DNA of 64,000 bases from Flaviflexus massiliensis (GTDB lineage Bacteria > Actinomycetota > Actinomycetes > Actinomycetales > Actinomycetaceae). The position numbers and the translations under genes are program-made. Positions 7,531 through 17,746 of the stretch are shown one piece after another. The DNA lies in the NCBI RefSeq assembly GCF_001375495.1, contig NZ_LN831058.1:62001-126000 (forward strand). The letters are read 5' to 3'. Position 1 is the first letter of the stretch. Each line of letters opens with the position of its first letter. A model generated the notes under the pieces. That model was given only the letters and a program-made list of their open reading frames with translations, did no database searches and was not told where the DNA came from.

Positions 7531-10500
7531 GTGTTTGCTTCGGATCTGGCCAAGTGGATGCACACCCAACGCTGGTTTGTATCCTCGGATAAGTCTGACA
7601 CTGTCACCGTCAGGGGCAGGTGGGTGATCGCCTCCGGCGACCCCCAGGTCGATATTTTCCTGATCGAATCTGGTTCCTCCACCTACGTCGTTCCCCTCGT
7701 TCTCAGCTCAACGGCATTCGAGCATCCGATGATCACCCGAGAGCGCGGCAAGCTCGTCTACGACGCGACCGAGCTCCGTTTCGGTCACCAGGCACTCCTT
7801 GAGGTGTGCCTGCCTCAGTGGGTTGAGGGTGAGGGTGACTGCAAGTCCCTGACCGGCAGATCCGAAGCTGACGCGATGCCGATCGCTACTTCCGCGAAGT
7901 ACACCGGGGAGCAGTCCAATACGTCGATCCGCTACCAGTTGAAATCCGGCGAGACCGTCATTCTCAAGGTCTTCCGGGTTCTCAACGCCGGACTCAATCC
8001 GGATGTCATCCTCACGCAGGCTCTGGCGGAGGCGGGCTCCTGCCACGTCGCTCCCCCGAAGGGCGCAGCTCTTGCCACCTGGGAGGAGGACGGGACCGAG
8101 GTCTCCGGCCACATCCTCGTAGTTCAGGAGTTTATGAGCGGAGCGCACGATGCCTGGCAGTTCATGACCGAACAGGCAGCCCGCGGCGATCTCAACCGGG
8201 ACTCCGTGTATGAACTCGGGGCCGCCACCCGGTCCATTCACGACACTCTCGCAACTGTGATGCCCACGGACGAGGTGACAGACGGGGCCCGCAAGAACCT
8301 GGTTGATGCGTGGCGCAGGCGCGCGGATGAGGCTCTTGCCAGCGCACCCGATCTTGAGCCCTACAGGGACCGCATCGAGGCAGTCTTTAGCTCCGCCGAG
8401 CAGTCGGAGAACTGGCCGGCCCTTCAGCGTATCCACGGCGACTACCACCTGGGTCAGGTCCTTGATGTTCCGGACCGCTCCTGGGTCATTCTGGACTTCG
8501 AGGGCGAACCGCTGCGCCCGCTTGCGGAGCGGACCGCACCGGACTTGGCGCTGCGTGATGTTGCGGGGATGCTTCGGTCCTTCGACTACGTCGGCGGCCA
8601 TATCTCCCGAGAGGGATCCGATCCGAAGAGCGCACAAGTTTGGGTGGACAAGGCACAGGCGGCCTTCCTCGACGGGTACGGGGAACTCCCAAAAGGCACG
8701 GATGAGCTCCTGCGTGCCCTCGAGCTCGACAAGGCGCTATACGAGGTGTCCTACGAAGGTGCACACCGGCCCGACTGGATCTCCGTCCCCACCGCGGCCG
8801 TCCACACCATTCTGGGGAGCGCTCCAAATCAGGCACCAGAAACGGCCACAGCCACCACGGCAGCGGTAGCGGAAGGCACAGAACAGGTAGCGTCTGAGAC
8901 GCAAGCGTCCACCGGCACCGGTGGTCAGGAGCGGGCGAGTGCACCCGATGCTACAAACCGCGCAGAGTTGCTGGATTCCGACTCCAAGACGGATGAGGAC
9001 GGGCTAGCCTTAGAGGACAAGAGGAAAGAGGTCACCATGGAACTTGAGCCCGTAAACGTGTCGCAGGATAACTTGGCGGCAGTCGCCTATGGCGACTTCC
9101 ATTCCCCTCACGACATTCTCGGCCCCCACATCGGCACCGGCTCTGTCACGATCCGGGTTGTCCGCCATCTTGCAACCGAGGTCACGATCGAAACCGATCG
9201 AGGCGACGTCGAAGCACGCCACGAATACAACGGCGTCTGGGTTGCGGTCATCCCCGGTGAGGACGTTCCCGACTACCGTGTACGGGCAACCTACTCGGAG
9301 GACCTCGAGACGGTCACGGACGACCCGTACCGGTTCCTGCCCTCCATGGGTGAAATGGACACGTACCTCATTGGCGAGGGCCGCCACGAAGAACTGTGGC
9401 ACGTCCTCGGTGCCCACGTGAAGTCCTACGACTCCCCTCTCGGCACAACCGACGGCACGGCCTTCACGGTGTGGGCTCCCAACGCGCGGGCTGTGCGCGT
9501 CGTGGGTGACTTCAACCATTGGAATGGCAAGGCCCACGCCATGCGTTCCCTTGGCACCTCCGGCATTTGGGAACTGTTCGTCCCGGGTGCGGAAGAAGGA
9601 CAGGCCTACAAGTTCGAAATCCAGTACCAGGATAGTTCCTGGCACCAAAAGGCAGACCCGATGGCGCGCCGCACCGAGAAGCCACCGCTGACCGCATCGA
9701 TCATTGCCCGCTCCCATTTTGAGTGGAGCGATGACGCGTGGATGTCGAAGCGTGCCTCCACAAACCCGCTCGATGGCCCGATCTCGATCTACGAGGTGCA
9801 CCTCGGATCATGGCGTATGGGACTGAGCTTCAAGGACATGGCCGAGCAGCTCATTGGGCACGTCAAGTACCTTGGCTTCACGCACGTGGAGTTCATGCCG
9901 GTGGCAGAGCACCCCTACGGTCCCTCGTGGGGCTACCAGGTGACCTCCTACTACGCTCCCTCGGCACGATTCGGCACACCCGATGAGCTCCGCTTCCTCA
10001 TTAACGAACTGCACAAGGCCGGTATCGGCGTCATCATGGACTGGGTTCCCGCCCACTTCCCCAAGGACGCTTGGGCACTCGCCCGTTTCGATGGCACCCC
10101 GCTCTACGAGGATCCGGATCCTCGCCGTGGCGAGCACCCCGACTGGGGCACCTACATCTTCAACTACGGACGTCACGAGGTGCGTAACTTCCTCGTTGCG
10201 AACGCACTCTACTGGTTGGATGAGTTCCACATTGACGGCATCCGTGTCGATGCTGTTGCTTCCCTCCTCTACCTGGATTACTCTCGCGAGGAAGGTCAGT
10301 GGCAGCCCAACGTGTACGGCGGCCGTGAAAATCTGGAAGCAATCTCCTTCCTCCAGGAAGCCAACGCCACCGCCTACCGTCACCACCCTGGCATCATGAT
10401 GATCGCCGAAGAATCGACCTCGTGGCCGGGCGTGACGGACATGACCGAGCGTGGCGGACTCGGTTTCGGACTCAAGTGGAACATGGGGTGGATGAACGAC

Positions 10501-11232
10501 ACCCTGGGCTATCTCGCTGAGGAACCGATCAACCGCCGCTACCACCACGGTGAAATCACCTTCTCCCTCGTCTATGCGTTCTCGGAACAGTTCCTGCTGC
10601 CGATCTCCCATGACGAAGTGGTGCACGGCAAGGGCTCCCTCTATTCAAAGATGCCGGGCGATGACTGGCAGAAGCGTGCCGGTGTCCGGTCCCTCCTCGC
10701 CTACCAGTGGGCTCACCCCGGCAAGCAACTCATCTTCATGGGCCAGGAGTTCGCTCAGATCGACGAATGGAACGAAGGCAAGGGCCTGGACTGGTGGTTG
10801 ACAGAAAACCCCGGTCACAACCAGGTCACGTCCCTCGTGGCCGAGCTCAACCAACTCTACGTTGAGCACCCCGCCCTCTGGTCCGATGACTTCACGAACC
10901 ACGGTTTCGAGTGGATCGAGGCTGCCGATGGTGACCACAACGTTCTGTCCTTCGTCCGCAAATCCAAGGATGAGAAGGACTGGCTCGTTGCCGTCATCAA
11001 CTTCGCCGGCACCCCGCACGAAAACTACCGGGTCGGTTTGCCCTTCCCAGGTGAATGGGTCGAGATCCTCAACACGGACGACGAGAAGTACGGCGGCTCG
11101 GGAGTGGTCAACACCGAGGTGAAGACCGATCCGATCGGGTGGAATGGGCGAGCACAGTCCACTGCCCTTCGTGTTCCGCCGCTAGGCGCAGTCTGGCTCA
11201 CGCCACGCTCCCTCTCTCGCGACAGTAAGTAA
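7531..11232 (+). CDS. glgB: Maltokinase-GlgB fusion (maltose kinase plus branching enzyme)
   Basis: A 1233-residue fusion. Residues 1-435 are a maltokinase (Mak/Pep2): an N-terminal cap, then the kinase motifs HGDYHLGQ (Asp about 304) and DFEGEP (Asp about 322). It phosphorylates maltose to the GlgE substrate. Residues about 436-502 are an Ala/Thr/Glu-rich linker. Residues 503-1233 are a full 1,4-alpha-glucan branching enzyme. Its CBM48 domain is followed by a GH13 barrel with Asp about 907 (GIRVDAVAS), Glu about 960 (IAEES) and Asp about 1028 (SHDEVVHG). Start is GTG 7531. An internal ATG at 9037, behind a purine-rich site, could produce a separate 731-residue GlgB. Fused and separate arrangements are both known in actinobacteria. 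With GlgE and TreS this completes the GlgE pathway. Confidence 0.93.
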   Translation: MFASDLAKWMHTQRWFVSSDKSDTVTVRGRWVIASGDPQVDIFLIESGSSTYVVPLVLSSTAFEHPMITRERGKLVYDATELRFGHQALLEVCLPQWVEGEGDCKSLTGRSEADAMPIATSAKYTGEQSNTSIRYQLKSGETVILKVFRVLNAGLNPDVILTQALAEAGSCHVAPPKGAALATWEEDGTEVSGHILVVQEFMSGAHDAWQFMTEQAARGDLNRDSVYELGAATRSIHDTLATVMPTDEVTDGARKNLVDAWRRRADEALASAPDLEPYRDRIEAVFSSAEQSENWPALQRIHGDYHLGQVLDVPDRSWVILDFEGEPLRPLAERTAPDLALRDVAGMLRSFDYVGGHISREGSDPKSAQVWVDKAQAAFLDGYGELPKGTDELLRALELDKALYEVSYEGAHRPDWISVPTAAVHTILGSAPNQAPETATATTAAVAEGTEQVASETQASTGTGGQERASAPDATNRAELLDSDSKTDEDGLALEDKRKEVTMELEPVNVSQDNLAAVAYGDFHSPHDILGPHIGTGSVTIRVVRHLATEVTIETDRGDVEARHEYNGVWVAVIPGEDVPDYRVRATYSEDLETVTDDPYRFLPSMGEMDTYLIGEGRHEELWHVLGAHVKSYDSPLGTTDGTAFTVWAPNARAVRVVGDFNHWNGKAHAMRSLGTSGIWELFVPGAEEGQAYKFEIQYQDSSWHQKADPMARRTEKPPLTASIIARSHFEWSDDAWMSKRASTNPLDGPISIYEVHLGSWRMGLSFKDMAEQLIGHVKYLGFTHVEFMPVAEHPYGPSWGYQVTSYYAPSARFGTPDELRFLINELHKAGIGVIMDWVPAHFPKDAWALARFDGTPLYEDPDPRRGEHPDWGTYIFNYGRHEVRNFLVANALYWLDEFHIDGIRVDAVASLLYLDYSREEGQWQPNVYGGRENLEAISFLQEANATAYRHHPGIMMIAEESTSWPGVTDMTERGGLGFGLKWNMGWMNDTLGYLAEEPINRRYHHGEITFSLVYAFSEQFLLPISHDEVVHGKGSLYSKMPGDDWQKRAGVRSLLAYQWAHPGKQLIFMGQEFAQIDEWNEGKGLDWWLTENPGHNQVTSLVAELNQLYVEHPALWSDDFTNHGFEWIEAADGDHNVLSFVRKSKDEKDWLVAVINFAGTPHENYRVGLPFPGEWVEILNTDDEKYGGSGVVNTEVKTDPIGWNGRAQSTALRVPPLGAVWLTPRSLSRDSK
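9012..9039 (+). promoter_or_regulatory. Internal ribosome-binding site and ATG for a free GlgB
   Basis: Within the maltokinase-GlgB fusion, at the boundary between linker and branching enzyme, lies a run of purines (AGAGGACAAGAGGAAAGAGG, 9012-9031) five bases before an in-frame ATG at 9037. Translation from it would give a 731-residue protein of ordinary GlgB length. The site looks like the original glgB start retained after fusion. Confidence 0.5.
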
Positions 11233-11267
11233 CGGTCTAACCTCCACGGGGAGGAAATGACACCAGT

Positions 11268-11299
11268 GTTGGGCGGTACTCATTCGAGTACCGCCCAAC
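11268..11299. terminator. 13-base-pair hairpin, probable bidirectional terminator
   Basis: Arms GTTGGGCGGTACT (11268-11280) and AGTACCGCCCAAC (11287-11299) with loop CATTCG. It lies 36 bases after the maltokinase-GlgB stop on plus and 39 bases beyond the helicase pseudogene stop on minus, between convergent genes. The plus side is followed by CAGTTTCTTTA. Confidence 0.65.
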
Positions 11300-11337
11300 C
11301 AGTTTCTTTACGCCATAACCGTAAGAATCATTGCGAA

Positions 11338-14300
11338 CTACGCTGCGACCCTCGCGATATTGAAGACTTCCGCCGGCATAGGCTGATCCAGTTTCCACGT
11401 CACGTGCATGGGTTGCGACCCCTCGTGGCCTAGGTAGGTCACAGGACCGAGGAACATGTACGGTTCGGCTGCACCGGTCAGGGTTGTTGGCAGCTTCGAC
11501 CTGCGTACGAAGAGGAGCGGCCTGGTGGTTGAGAGGCCCTGATAGATTTGTCCCCCTTTCGCTCTCGGGTGTCGTGTTCCCTTGAGAATCCCATCCGAAT
11601 TCGGACGGCGTCATCGCATAGTCGCGGTACATGGTTTGTGGGGAGAAGTGCTTCTCGGTCTTTTCCAGGGTCACAAGGAGCGCTGCGGAGTCGGTGGACT
11701 GCGACAGGAGGACACCCTCAACCTTGCCCTTGGGTGCGGTTCTCGTCTTTCCCTCATGCATCCCCAGTCCCGCATATAGCTCATCCCTCGTGTAAACACC
11801 GTGAGTACGCAGAGGGGACCCGGCTATCGGAGGTTCGGCGAGGATGTTGTCGCGGGAACGATCCGACACGATCTCCCACATTTGGTCCAATTCGGTCGCG
11901 ATCTGCGGGTAGCTGCGCAGGACCGCGAGCGCCTCATCCAGCTCAACGGTTCGATCATCAATCGTGCCGTCGTTCCAGAAGCTAAAGATCAGCATCCATG
12001 CGAGCCGGGATTCTTCTACACTCATGTCCTTCTCGGTCGCGGATCCGTGTAGGAGCTCGCGATAGCTTGCGTATCTGATGGGATCGTTGACGTGACGGAG
12101 CGTGAAGAGGCGGTTGTTGAGGTATCGGAATTGTTCTTCGTCGAACAAGCTCCTCAGGTTTTTCTGCACGCCCGAGTATGCAAGTAGTGAGATCCAGGTG
12201 CGTCGAATACTTTGCTTGCCGTCCTTGGTTACAAGTGAATCTGTGCTTGCTCGGTAGATGCTCTCGATGCTGCGACCTGTCTCGGTTAAGAAATTACCGA
12301 GCTGTTGGGTGGGTAGGCGCGAGTCTTCCCCGCCTCGATAATCTGCAAAGAAGTCGGCGATCACCGCATTGAGTTTCGTTGTTGGAAGCTGGAGAGAATC
12401 CTTGAGGTTATTGGTGACTTCCTTCTGAACAGACTCATCGAGCTCGATGAGGCATCCTGCCGGAGTATCGGGGAACTCCTCCTTCACGGTCTTTTCGGTC
12501 AGAATCCCACCGCGAGCAAAGATCGAGAACTTCCGATCAAACTGGAATTGCGAAGAGTGGTTACCGACGAAGTCCAAGACGGTCAGGACCGCCTTCTTTT
12601 CTGAGCGGCGCAGTCCCCTGCCAAGCTGCTGTTGGAAGAGCGTGGGTGACTGGGTGGGGCCGAGCATGAGGATCGTGTCGACTTCGGGAATATCAATGCC
12701 CTCGTTGAAGATATCGACGGTGAAGATGATTGCGAGGGGATCTTCCGGATTGGCGAGGCGCTTGATTTCCTGTCGGCGTCTTTCTTCAGAATCCTCCCCA
12801 ACGAGAGCTGTTGCCGGGATACCCGCCCTGTTGAATACCTCCGCCATGTACTTCGCGTGCTTCTTCGATGCACAGAATCCAAGCGCAATCATGCGACGCG
12901 GGTCGGCAATCTTTTCTTCAAGTTCGTCGAAGATTGCACGTAGGCGAGCATCCGCCGACGCCCCTTCCACGTACACGGATTCAAGGCTGGCGGTGTCGTA
13001 CTTCCCCTTGGCTGACTCTGGCCGCCAACAAGTCGGTATCATCCTTAATCCCGAAGTAGCGGAAGGGCACGAGTAGGTCAGCGTCGAGTGCATCCCACAG
13101 CCTCAGTTCGGTCGCGATCCTGCCATCAAAGAACTTGGTGGCAACATTGACGCCGTCGCCTCGCTCGGGAGTAGCGGTGAGACCCACGAGCTCGCGCGGC
13201 GTGAAGTGTTCAATCACCTTCCCGTAAGTCGGTGCGCTGGCGTGATGGAATTCGTCGATGATGACGACATCGAAGTGATCCGTTGGGAGCGAGGTTAGTT
13301 TCTCGCCACGCAGTGTTTGGATGGAGGCAAAGACGTGCTTCCAATTTCTTGGTCTCATCCCATCAGCAAATATCTCCCCAAAGTCGCGGTCCCGCAGCGT
13401 TGATTGGAAAGCTAAACGAGCTTGCTGAAGGATCTGGGTACGGTGCGCGATAAACAGGAGGGTGGGGTTGTCCAGACTTTGCCGCAAATACTTGAAGTCG
13501 AGGTCGGAGAGGATGGTCTTGCCCGTACCGGTGGCTGCAACGACGAGATTCTTATGGTGACCGCGGCTCCGTTCGGCTGCCAAATGATCAAGCATGATCG
13601 CCTGGTGGGGCCGAGCATAAACATCGAGGAAGGTCGTATCGATCGCCGCCATGCGCCGATCAACCGATTTCGATGCTCTGCGCAGAGCATCGTCTAACTG
13701 CTCGTATTGGTCGGACGAATAGGAGACAAACTCGGGGTCATTCCAATAACCGTCGAACGCTGCACGGAACTGCTGGAGCGCTCCAGGAGTTTGAACGCTG
13801 GAGAGGCGCACATTCCATTCCAAGCCATCGGTCATGGCAGCCGCAGACAGATTCGACGAACCAACATAGCCCGTACTGAAACCGGTATTTCGTTCAAACA
13901 GCCAAGCCTCTGCGTGAAGCCTGGTCGTATTGTTTTGGTAGCTAATCTTGATCTCTGCACCGAGATCGTGCAGGGCCTGGACCGCCTTGGCGTCGGTCGC
14001 ACCCATGTAGGTCGTGGCAATGATGCGAACTGGGACACCCCGTTCCTGGGCTTTTCCCAGCGCGTCCCGGAGAACACTGATGCCAGAAAGTTTAAGGAAA
14101 GAGCAAAGGAGATCAACGCGGTCGGCTGATGCGAGCTCATGTTCCAGTTCCCTGCTGAGAGAGGGCTGCTTCGGCGCATTTGTCAGAAGCGTGACGTCCG
14201 AAAGCGGGGTGCTGGGGCGGATAACCGCTTCCTGGTTTGAGCGCTTGAGTGCGACCAGCTGGGCAATCGACTGTTTGTCGCCAACCGTGATCTCGTCATC

Positions 14301-14540
14301 CGGATCAAAACTACGCAGGGCGCGATTGATGATATAGATCTGCTCTTCGGTCTTCACAATTGTGAGCTGCTGTTCAAGACGTTGCGCAACATAGGTGGTG
14401 AGAACCCTGATGCGTTCAGCATCCTCCACTTTTTCAAAGTCCGGTATTGCCCCTTCTGGGAACCTCTCACGCGGCAATCGCCGCGAGTGAAGGAGCTCGT
14501 AAAGCCCGTAATGAAGCCTGCCCTCATCGCCAACATTCAT
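11338..14540 (-). pseudogene. PLD/DEAD-box helicase with DUF3427, two frameshifts
   Basis: A DNA helicase of the PLD-nuclease/SF2/DUF3427 family, expected length about 1060 residues. The first open frame (14540 to 12981) carries a PLD-like domain, Walker A ATGTGKT, the box DEFHH and LTATPERGDG. It leaves frame near the C-run at 13004-13007. The matching continuation KYDTASLE, with QLGRGLRR (helicase motif VI), is in another frame. A second shift near the C-run at 11552-11556 moves the last 70 or so residues (QIYQGL to FNIARVAA, stop 11338-11340) into a third frame. The PLD motif reads HAEAWLF where the family has HAKAWLF, so the catalytic lysine is also lost. Both shifts are at homopolymers, so sequencing error is possible, but the Lys loss favours decay. 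No restriction partner is nearby. Confidence 0.8.
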
Positions 14541-14883
14541 AGATGCGGCTTATCGATTTTCACCGCAATTGCAGCATGTCCACGTAACTCGGATCAAACA
14601 AAAGATCCTGGGTTTACCTTGCCCACTTACGTATTCTCAAGCGTGTTTCATGACCTCTACAATCGCTGGCTTCTCTCGCTTCGGTTCCTGCGCTCACCGT
14701 CGTAACACATTTTCTCTAACGCTCTGGTGCAAGAGTTACTCTTAGTTATGTAATGATCAACAGATTGCTTCGACTTCCGTGCATAACTGCTGGTTGTAAA
14801 GCCGTCACCTTTGTGCATAATCTGCAATCCGTTACAGTTTGTGTAGAAGTAACCAATAGTTTCTGTCACCAAGGATGGTACGG
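14541..14883. other. 343-base divergent intergenic region before the LacI gene
   Basis: No gene is supported. The left half is the upstream region of the helicase pseudogene. The right half is AT-richer than its surroundings and carries the repeats and promoter-like boxes listed separately. Confidence 0.5.
14779..14853 (+). promoter_or_regulatory. Candidate promoter and operator of the lacI/alpha-glucosidase operon
   Basis: Possible -35 TTGTAA (14794-14799) and -10 TAATCT (14818-14823) with an 18-base spacer. GTGCATAA occurs twice in direct orientation (14779-14786 and 14813-14820). An inverted pair GTTAC (14831-14835) and GTAAC (14849-14853) lies just downstream. Either element could be the autoregulatory site of the LacI-type protein encoded next. 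This is inference from position. Confidence 0.35.
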
Positions 14884-15897
14884 ATGGCGAAGAAGGTTCG
14901 CTTGTCGGATGTGGCCGAAAAGGCCGGTGTTTCGACAGCCACGGTGTCTCGTGTTCTCAACTCAAAGTCGACCGTGGCAAGCGGGACGAGGCAGTTGGTG
15001 CTCGAGGCTCTCACCGCCCTCGGCTACGAGAAGCCAAACGAGTTGCGGGAGGCGAGCGGATCCCGCATCGGCATCGTCGCGCCCGACCTCAACACGACAA
15101 CGACTCCCCTCTTCATTCAGGAAGCCGTGTCGCTCGCTACCGCGAGCGGTTACGCTCCGATTCTTCTCACCAGAACTTCTGGGAACAGTGCCGAATCGTA
15201 CCTGCAAATGCTCATCAAACAGCAGGTTTCCGGGGTTCTGTTCCTGACCGGTTTCGAGCAGGATGATGCCGAGACCGTGTACCGCTATCTCCAGCACGGT
15301 GACCGTGACATTCCGTTCGTGACTATCAACGGCCGCAACCCCAACATCGGGGTTCCCGACTTCTCCACGGATCACGTTGAGGCGGCACGCGAATCAGTCC
15401 AATACCTCTTCCACTCCGGCCACCGCTCCATTGGACTCATGACCGGCCCCGAGCGCTTCCGGCCGGCCCAGAACACGGCGATGGGATATCGGCAGGCGAT
15501 GATGGAGCTGTGCCCAGCTAGCGATCAGCATGTTATTCACACCCTGTATTCCTCAGAGGATGGGGAACGGGCCGTGGACCAGCTGTTGGACCTGGGGATG
15601 ACAGCGGTGATCTGCGGTTCGGACCTGCTGGCTCTCGGCGCACTGCGACGGGTACGGGAGAGGGACATGAGGGTGCCGGAAGATGTGTCCATTGTTGGCC
15701 ACGACGATTCCAGTCTCATGTCGTTTACCTCCCCTCCCCTCACAAGCAACAGGGAACCCATTCGAGAGATTGTTGCTGTCGCAATCGGTACCCTGGTGGA
15801 AATGATGACGGGTGGGAATCCGCCACGCGTGCCGATGACTTTCCGTTCCGAACTGATTACGCGCGGATCAACCGGTTCCGCACCGAGGGAAACATGA
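14884..15897 (+). CDS. LacI-family transcriptional regulator
   Basis: A 337-residue regulator. The N-terminal helix-turn-helix is clear (LSDVAEKAGVSTATVSRVLN, residues about 6-25), followed by a hinge and a periplasmic-binding-protein-like sensor domain from about residue 60. The ATG at 14884 is preferred over the ATG at 14875 because AAGGA (14871-14875) has correct spacing only for the former. It ends in ATGA, overlapping the start of a GH13 alpha-glucosidase. It is therefore probably the local repressor of alpha-glucoside use, with a sugar inducer (inference from context). Confidence 0.9.
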   Translation: MAKKVRLSDVAEKAGVSTATVSRVLNSKSTVASGTRQLVLEALTALGYEKPNELREASGSRIGIVAPDLNTTTTPLFIQEAVSLATASGYAPILLTRTSGNSAESYLQMLIKQQVSGVLFLTGFEQDDAETVYRYLQHGDRDIPFVTINGRNPNIGVPDFSTDHVEAARESVQYLFHSGHRSIGLMTGPERFRPAQNTAMGYRQAMMELCPASDQHVIHTLYSSEDGERAVDQLLDLGMTAVICGSDLLALGALRRVRERDMRVPEDVSIVGHDDSSLMSFTSPPLTSNREPIREIVAVAIGTLVEMMTGGNPPRVPMTFRSELITRGSTGSAPRET

Positions 15898-17522
15898 TTC
15901 TTTCTCAGCCCAGCAGTGACCAATGGTGGTCCTCTGCCGTTATTTACCAGATCTATCCCCGCTCCTTTAAGTCCACGACAGATGGCGTGGGTGACCTCCC
16001 TGGAATTACATCGAAGCTACCGTATTTGGCGGGTTTGGGAGTGGATGCGGTGTGGATTTCACCGTTCTACACCTCCCCGCAAAAGGACCACGGCTACGAC
16101 GTATCCGACTACCGGGATGTCGATCCTTTATTTGGAACTCTCGAGGATGCCACCACCCTCCTAGCTCGCGCCAAGGAGCTCGGCATCAAGGTCATCGTCG
16201 ACCTGGTTCCCAATCACACCTCGGATCAGCATCCCTGGTTCCAAAAGGCATTGAAAGCTGGCCCGGGATCGCCCGAGCGAAACCTCTATTGGTTTAGGGA
16301 CGGCAGGGGTGAGAACGGTGAGCTCCCGCCCACGAACTGGCGCAGTGTCTTTGGTGGCCCTGCCTGGACTCAAGTTGAGGACGGACAGTGGTATCTGCAT
16401 CTCTTTGACTCCTCCCAACCGGATCTGAACTGGGAGAACCCGCTCGTACGAGAAGAGTTTGAATCCATTCTACGTTTCTGGCTCGAACGTGGAGTCGCAG
16501 GATTCCGTGTCGATGTGGCCCACGGGCTTATGAAGGACCCGGCCCTGCCGGACTGGGATCACGACTGGGAAATGGTCTCCGGCCTCGATGACGACAGCGT
16601 GCCCGCCCCTCCGATGTGGGACCGGGACGAAGTCCACGATATTTACCGCGACTGGCGAAAGATCGTTGATTCGTACGGCGGGATGATGTGCGCTGAGGCG
16701 TGGGTGCACGACGATGAGAGGCGCTCCCTCTACGTTCGTCCCGATGAATTCCAGCAGTGCTTCAACTTCTCCTTCCTCGCCAGCCCCTGGGATAGGGCGT
16801 CCCTCCAAGAAGTCATTGCTCAGTCCTACGAGGTCAACAACCGGGTCGGTGCACCAACGACCTGGGTGTTCAACAATCACGATGTTGTTCGGCTCCCTTC
16901 TCGCATGGGACTGCCCGTCACAGGCAAGGGACCCAACGGTATTTTCCCCACCGATCCGCAGCCAGATCTTGAACTCGGTTCACGACGAGCACGTGCGGCA
17001 CAGCTCCTCATGCTTGCACTGCCCGGTTCCGCATACCTTTACAACGGTGAGGAGCTGGGACTTCCCGAGCACACATCCCTCGCGGACGAGTACCGACAGG
17101 ACCCGAACTTCCGGCGCACAGAAGGCACCGAGGCCGGGCGAGATGGTTGCCGCATTCCACTGCCCTGGGACAGCACTCTGCCCGGTGCTGGCTTCTCCCC
17201 CACGGGAGAAACCTGGCTGCCCCAGCCTGATGGCTGGGAGGAGTATGCACCCGACAGACAAATCGTAAATCCAGACTCCGTGCACACGATGATCACTACT
17301 GCCCTGAAACTCAGGAAAGAACACGGACTTGGGACTGCACAGATCAAAGACCACACCACCGAGGACGCACTCGAGTACCAGGTCGGCGACATCCGTGTCA
17401 TCACCGCATTCGATCGCGAACTACCGGTGCCGGACGGCTGGCAGGTCCTCCTTTCTTCCCAACCCGTGACGGACACGATTGGACCGAATACGACCTGCTG
17501 GCTTCAAAAAACCGAAAGCTAA
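15894..17522 (+). CDS. GH13 alpha-glucosidase
   Basis: A 542-residue cytoplasmic GH13 enzyme releasing glucose from alpha-glucosides such as maltose, maltooligosaccharides or isomaltose. Motifs: [14 protein letters not shown], nucleophile in GFRVDVAHG (Asp about 207), acid/base in MCAEAWV (Glu about 268) and FNNHDVVR (Asp about 330). No signal peptide. The linkage preference cannot be fixed from sequence alone, but the DLVPNHTS pattern fits alpha-1,4-glucosidases of the actinobacterial AglA type. It is translationally coupled to the LacI regulator by ATGA. No sugar transporter genes are next to it, so uptake must be encoded elsewhere. Confidence 0.88.
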   Translation: MILSQPSSDQWWSSAVIYQIYPRSFKSTTDGVGDLPGITSKLPYLAGLGVDAVWISPFYTSPQKDHGYDVSDYRDVDPLFGTLEDATTLLARAKELGIKVIVDLVPNHTSDQHPWFQKALKAGPGSPERNLYWFRDGRGENGELPPTNWRSVFGGPAWTQVEDGQWYLHLFDSSQPDLNWENPLVREEFESILRFWLERGVAGFRVDVAHGLMKDPALPDWDHDWEMVSGLDDDSVPAPPMWDRDEVHDIYRDWRKIVDSYGGMMCAEAWVHDDERRSLYVRPDEFQQCFNFSFLASPWDRASLQEVIAQSYEVNNRVGAPTTWVFNNHDVVRLPSRMGLPVTGKGPNGIFPTDPQPDLELGSRRARAAQLLMLALPGSAYLYNGEELGLPEHTSLADEYRQDPNFRRTEGTEAGRDGCRIPLPWDSTLPGAGFSPTGETWLPQPDGWEEYAPDRQIVNPDSVHTMITTALKLRKEHGLGTAQIKDHTTEDALEYQVGDIRVITAFDRELPVPDGWQVLLSSQPVTDTIGPNTTCWLQKTES

Positions 17523-17586
17523 AGAGCTAGCTCTCCCGTTCCGACGTTCATCGCCATATCACTCGGACCTGGGGAAGAAGTAGAGA

Positions 17587-17640
17587 AGTGGTAGGACTCG
17601 AGTGCGGTAGCGATTGCTACAACACACGACCCCTACCACT
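17587..17640 (+). terminator. Branched inverted repeat between convergent genes
   Basis: Outer arms AGTGGTAG (17587-17594) and CTACCACT (17633-17640) enclose an inner hairpin GTAGC (17607-17611), loop GATT and GCTAC (17616-17620). It lies 64 bases after the alpha-glucosidase stop and before the convergent thioredoxin/TPR gene. A terminator role is likely from position, but the T-tail is weak. Confidence 0.5.
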
Positions 17641-17746
17641 TTCAGTCTCAAACTCTTAGCTCAACACTTGTTCTGAGGTTCGTTTCAGATCTGAGTCAGG
17701 TCCGAAGCTTTCCTATACTGCTACCGGCTTGTTGCGGGCGTTGGAA

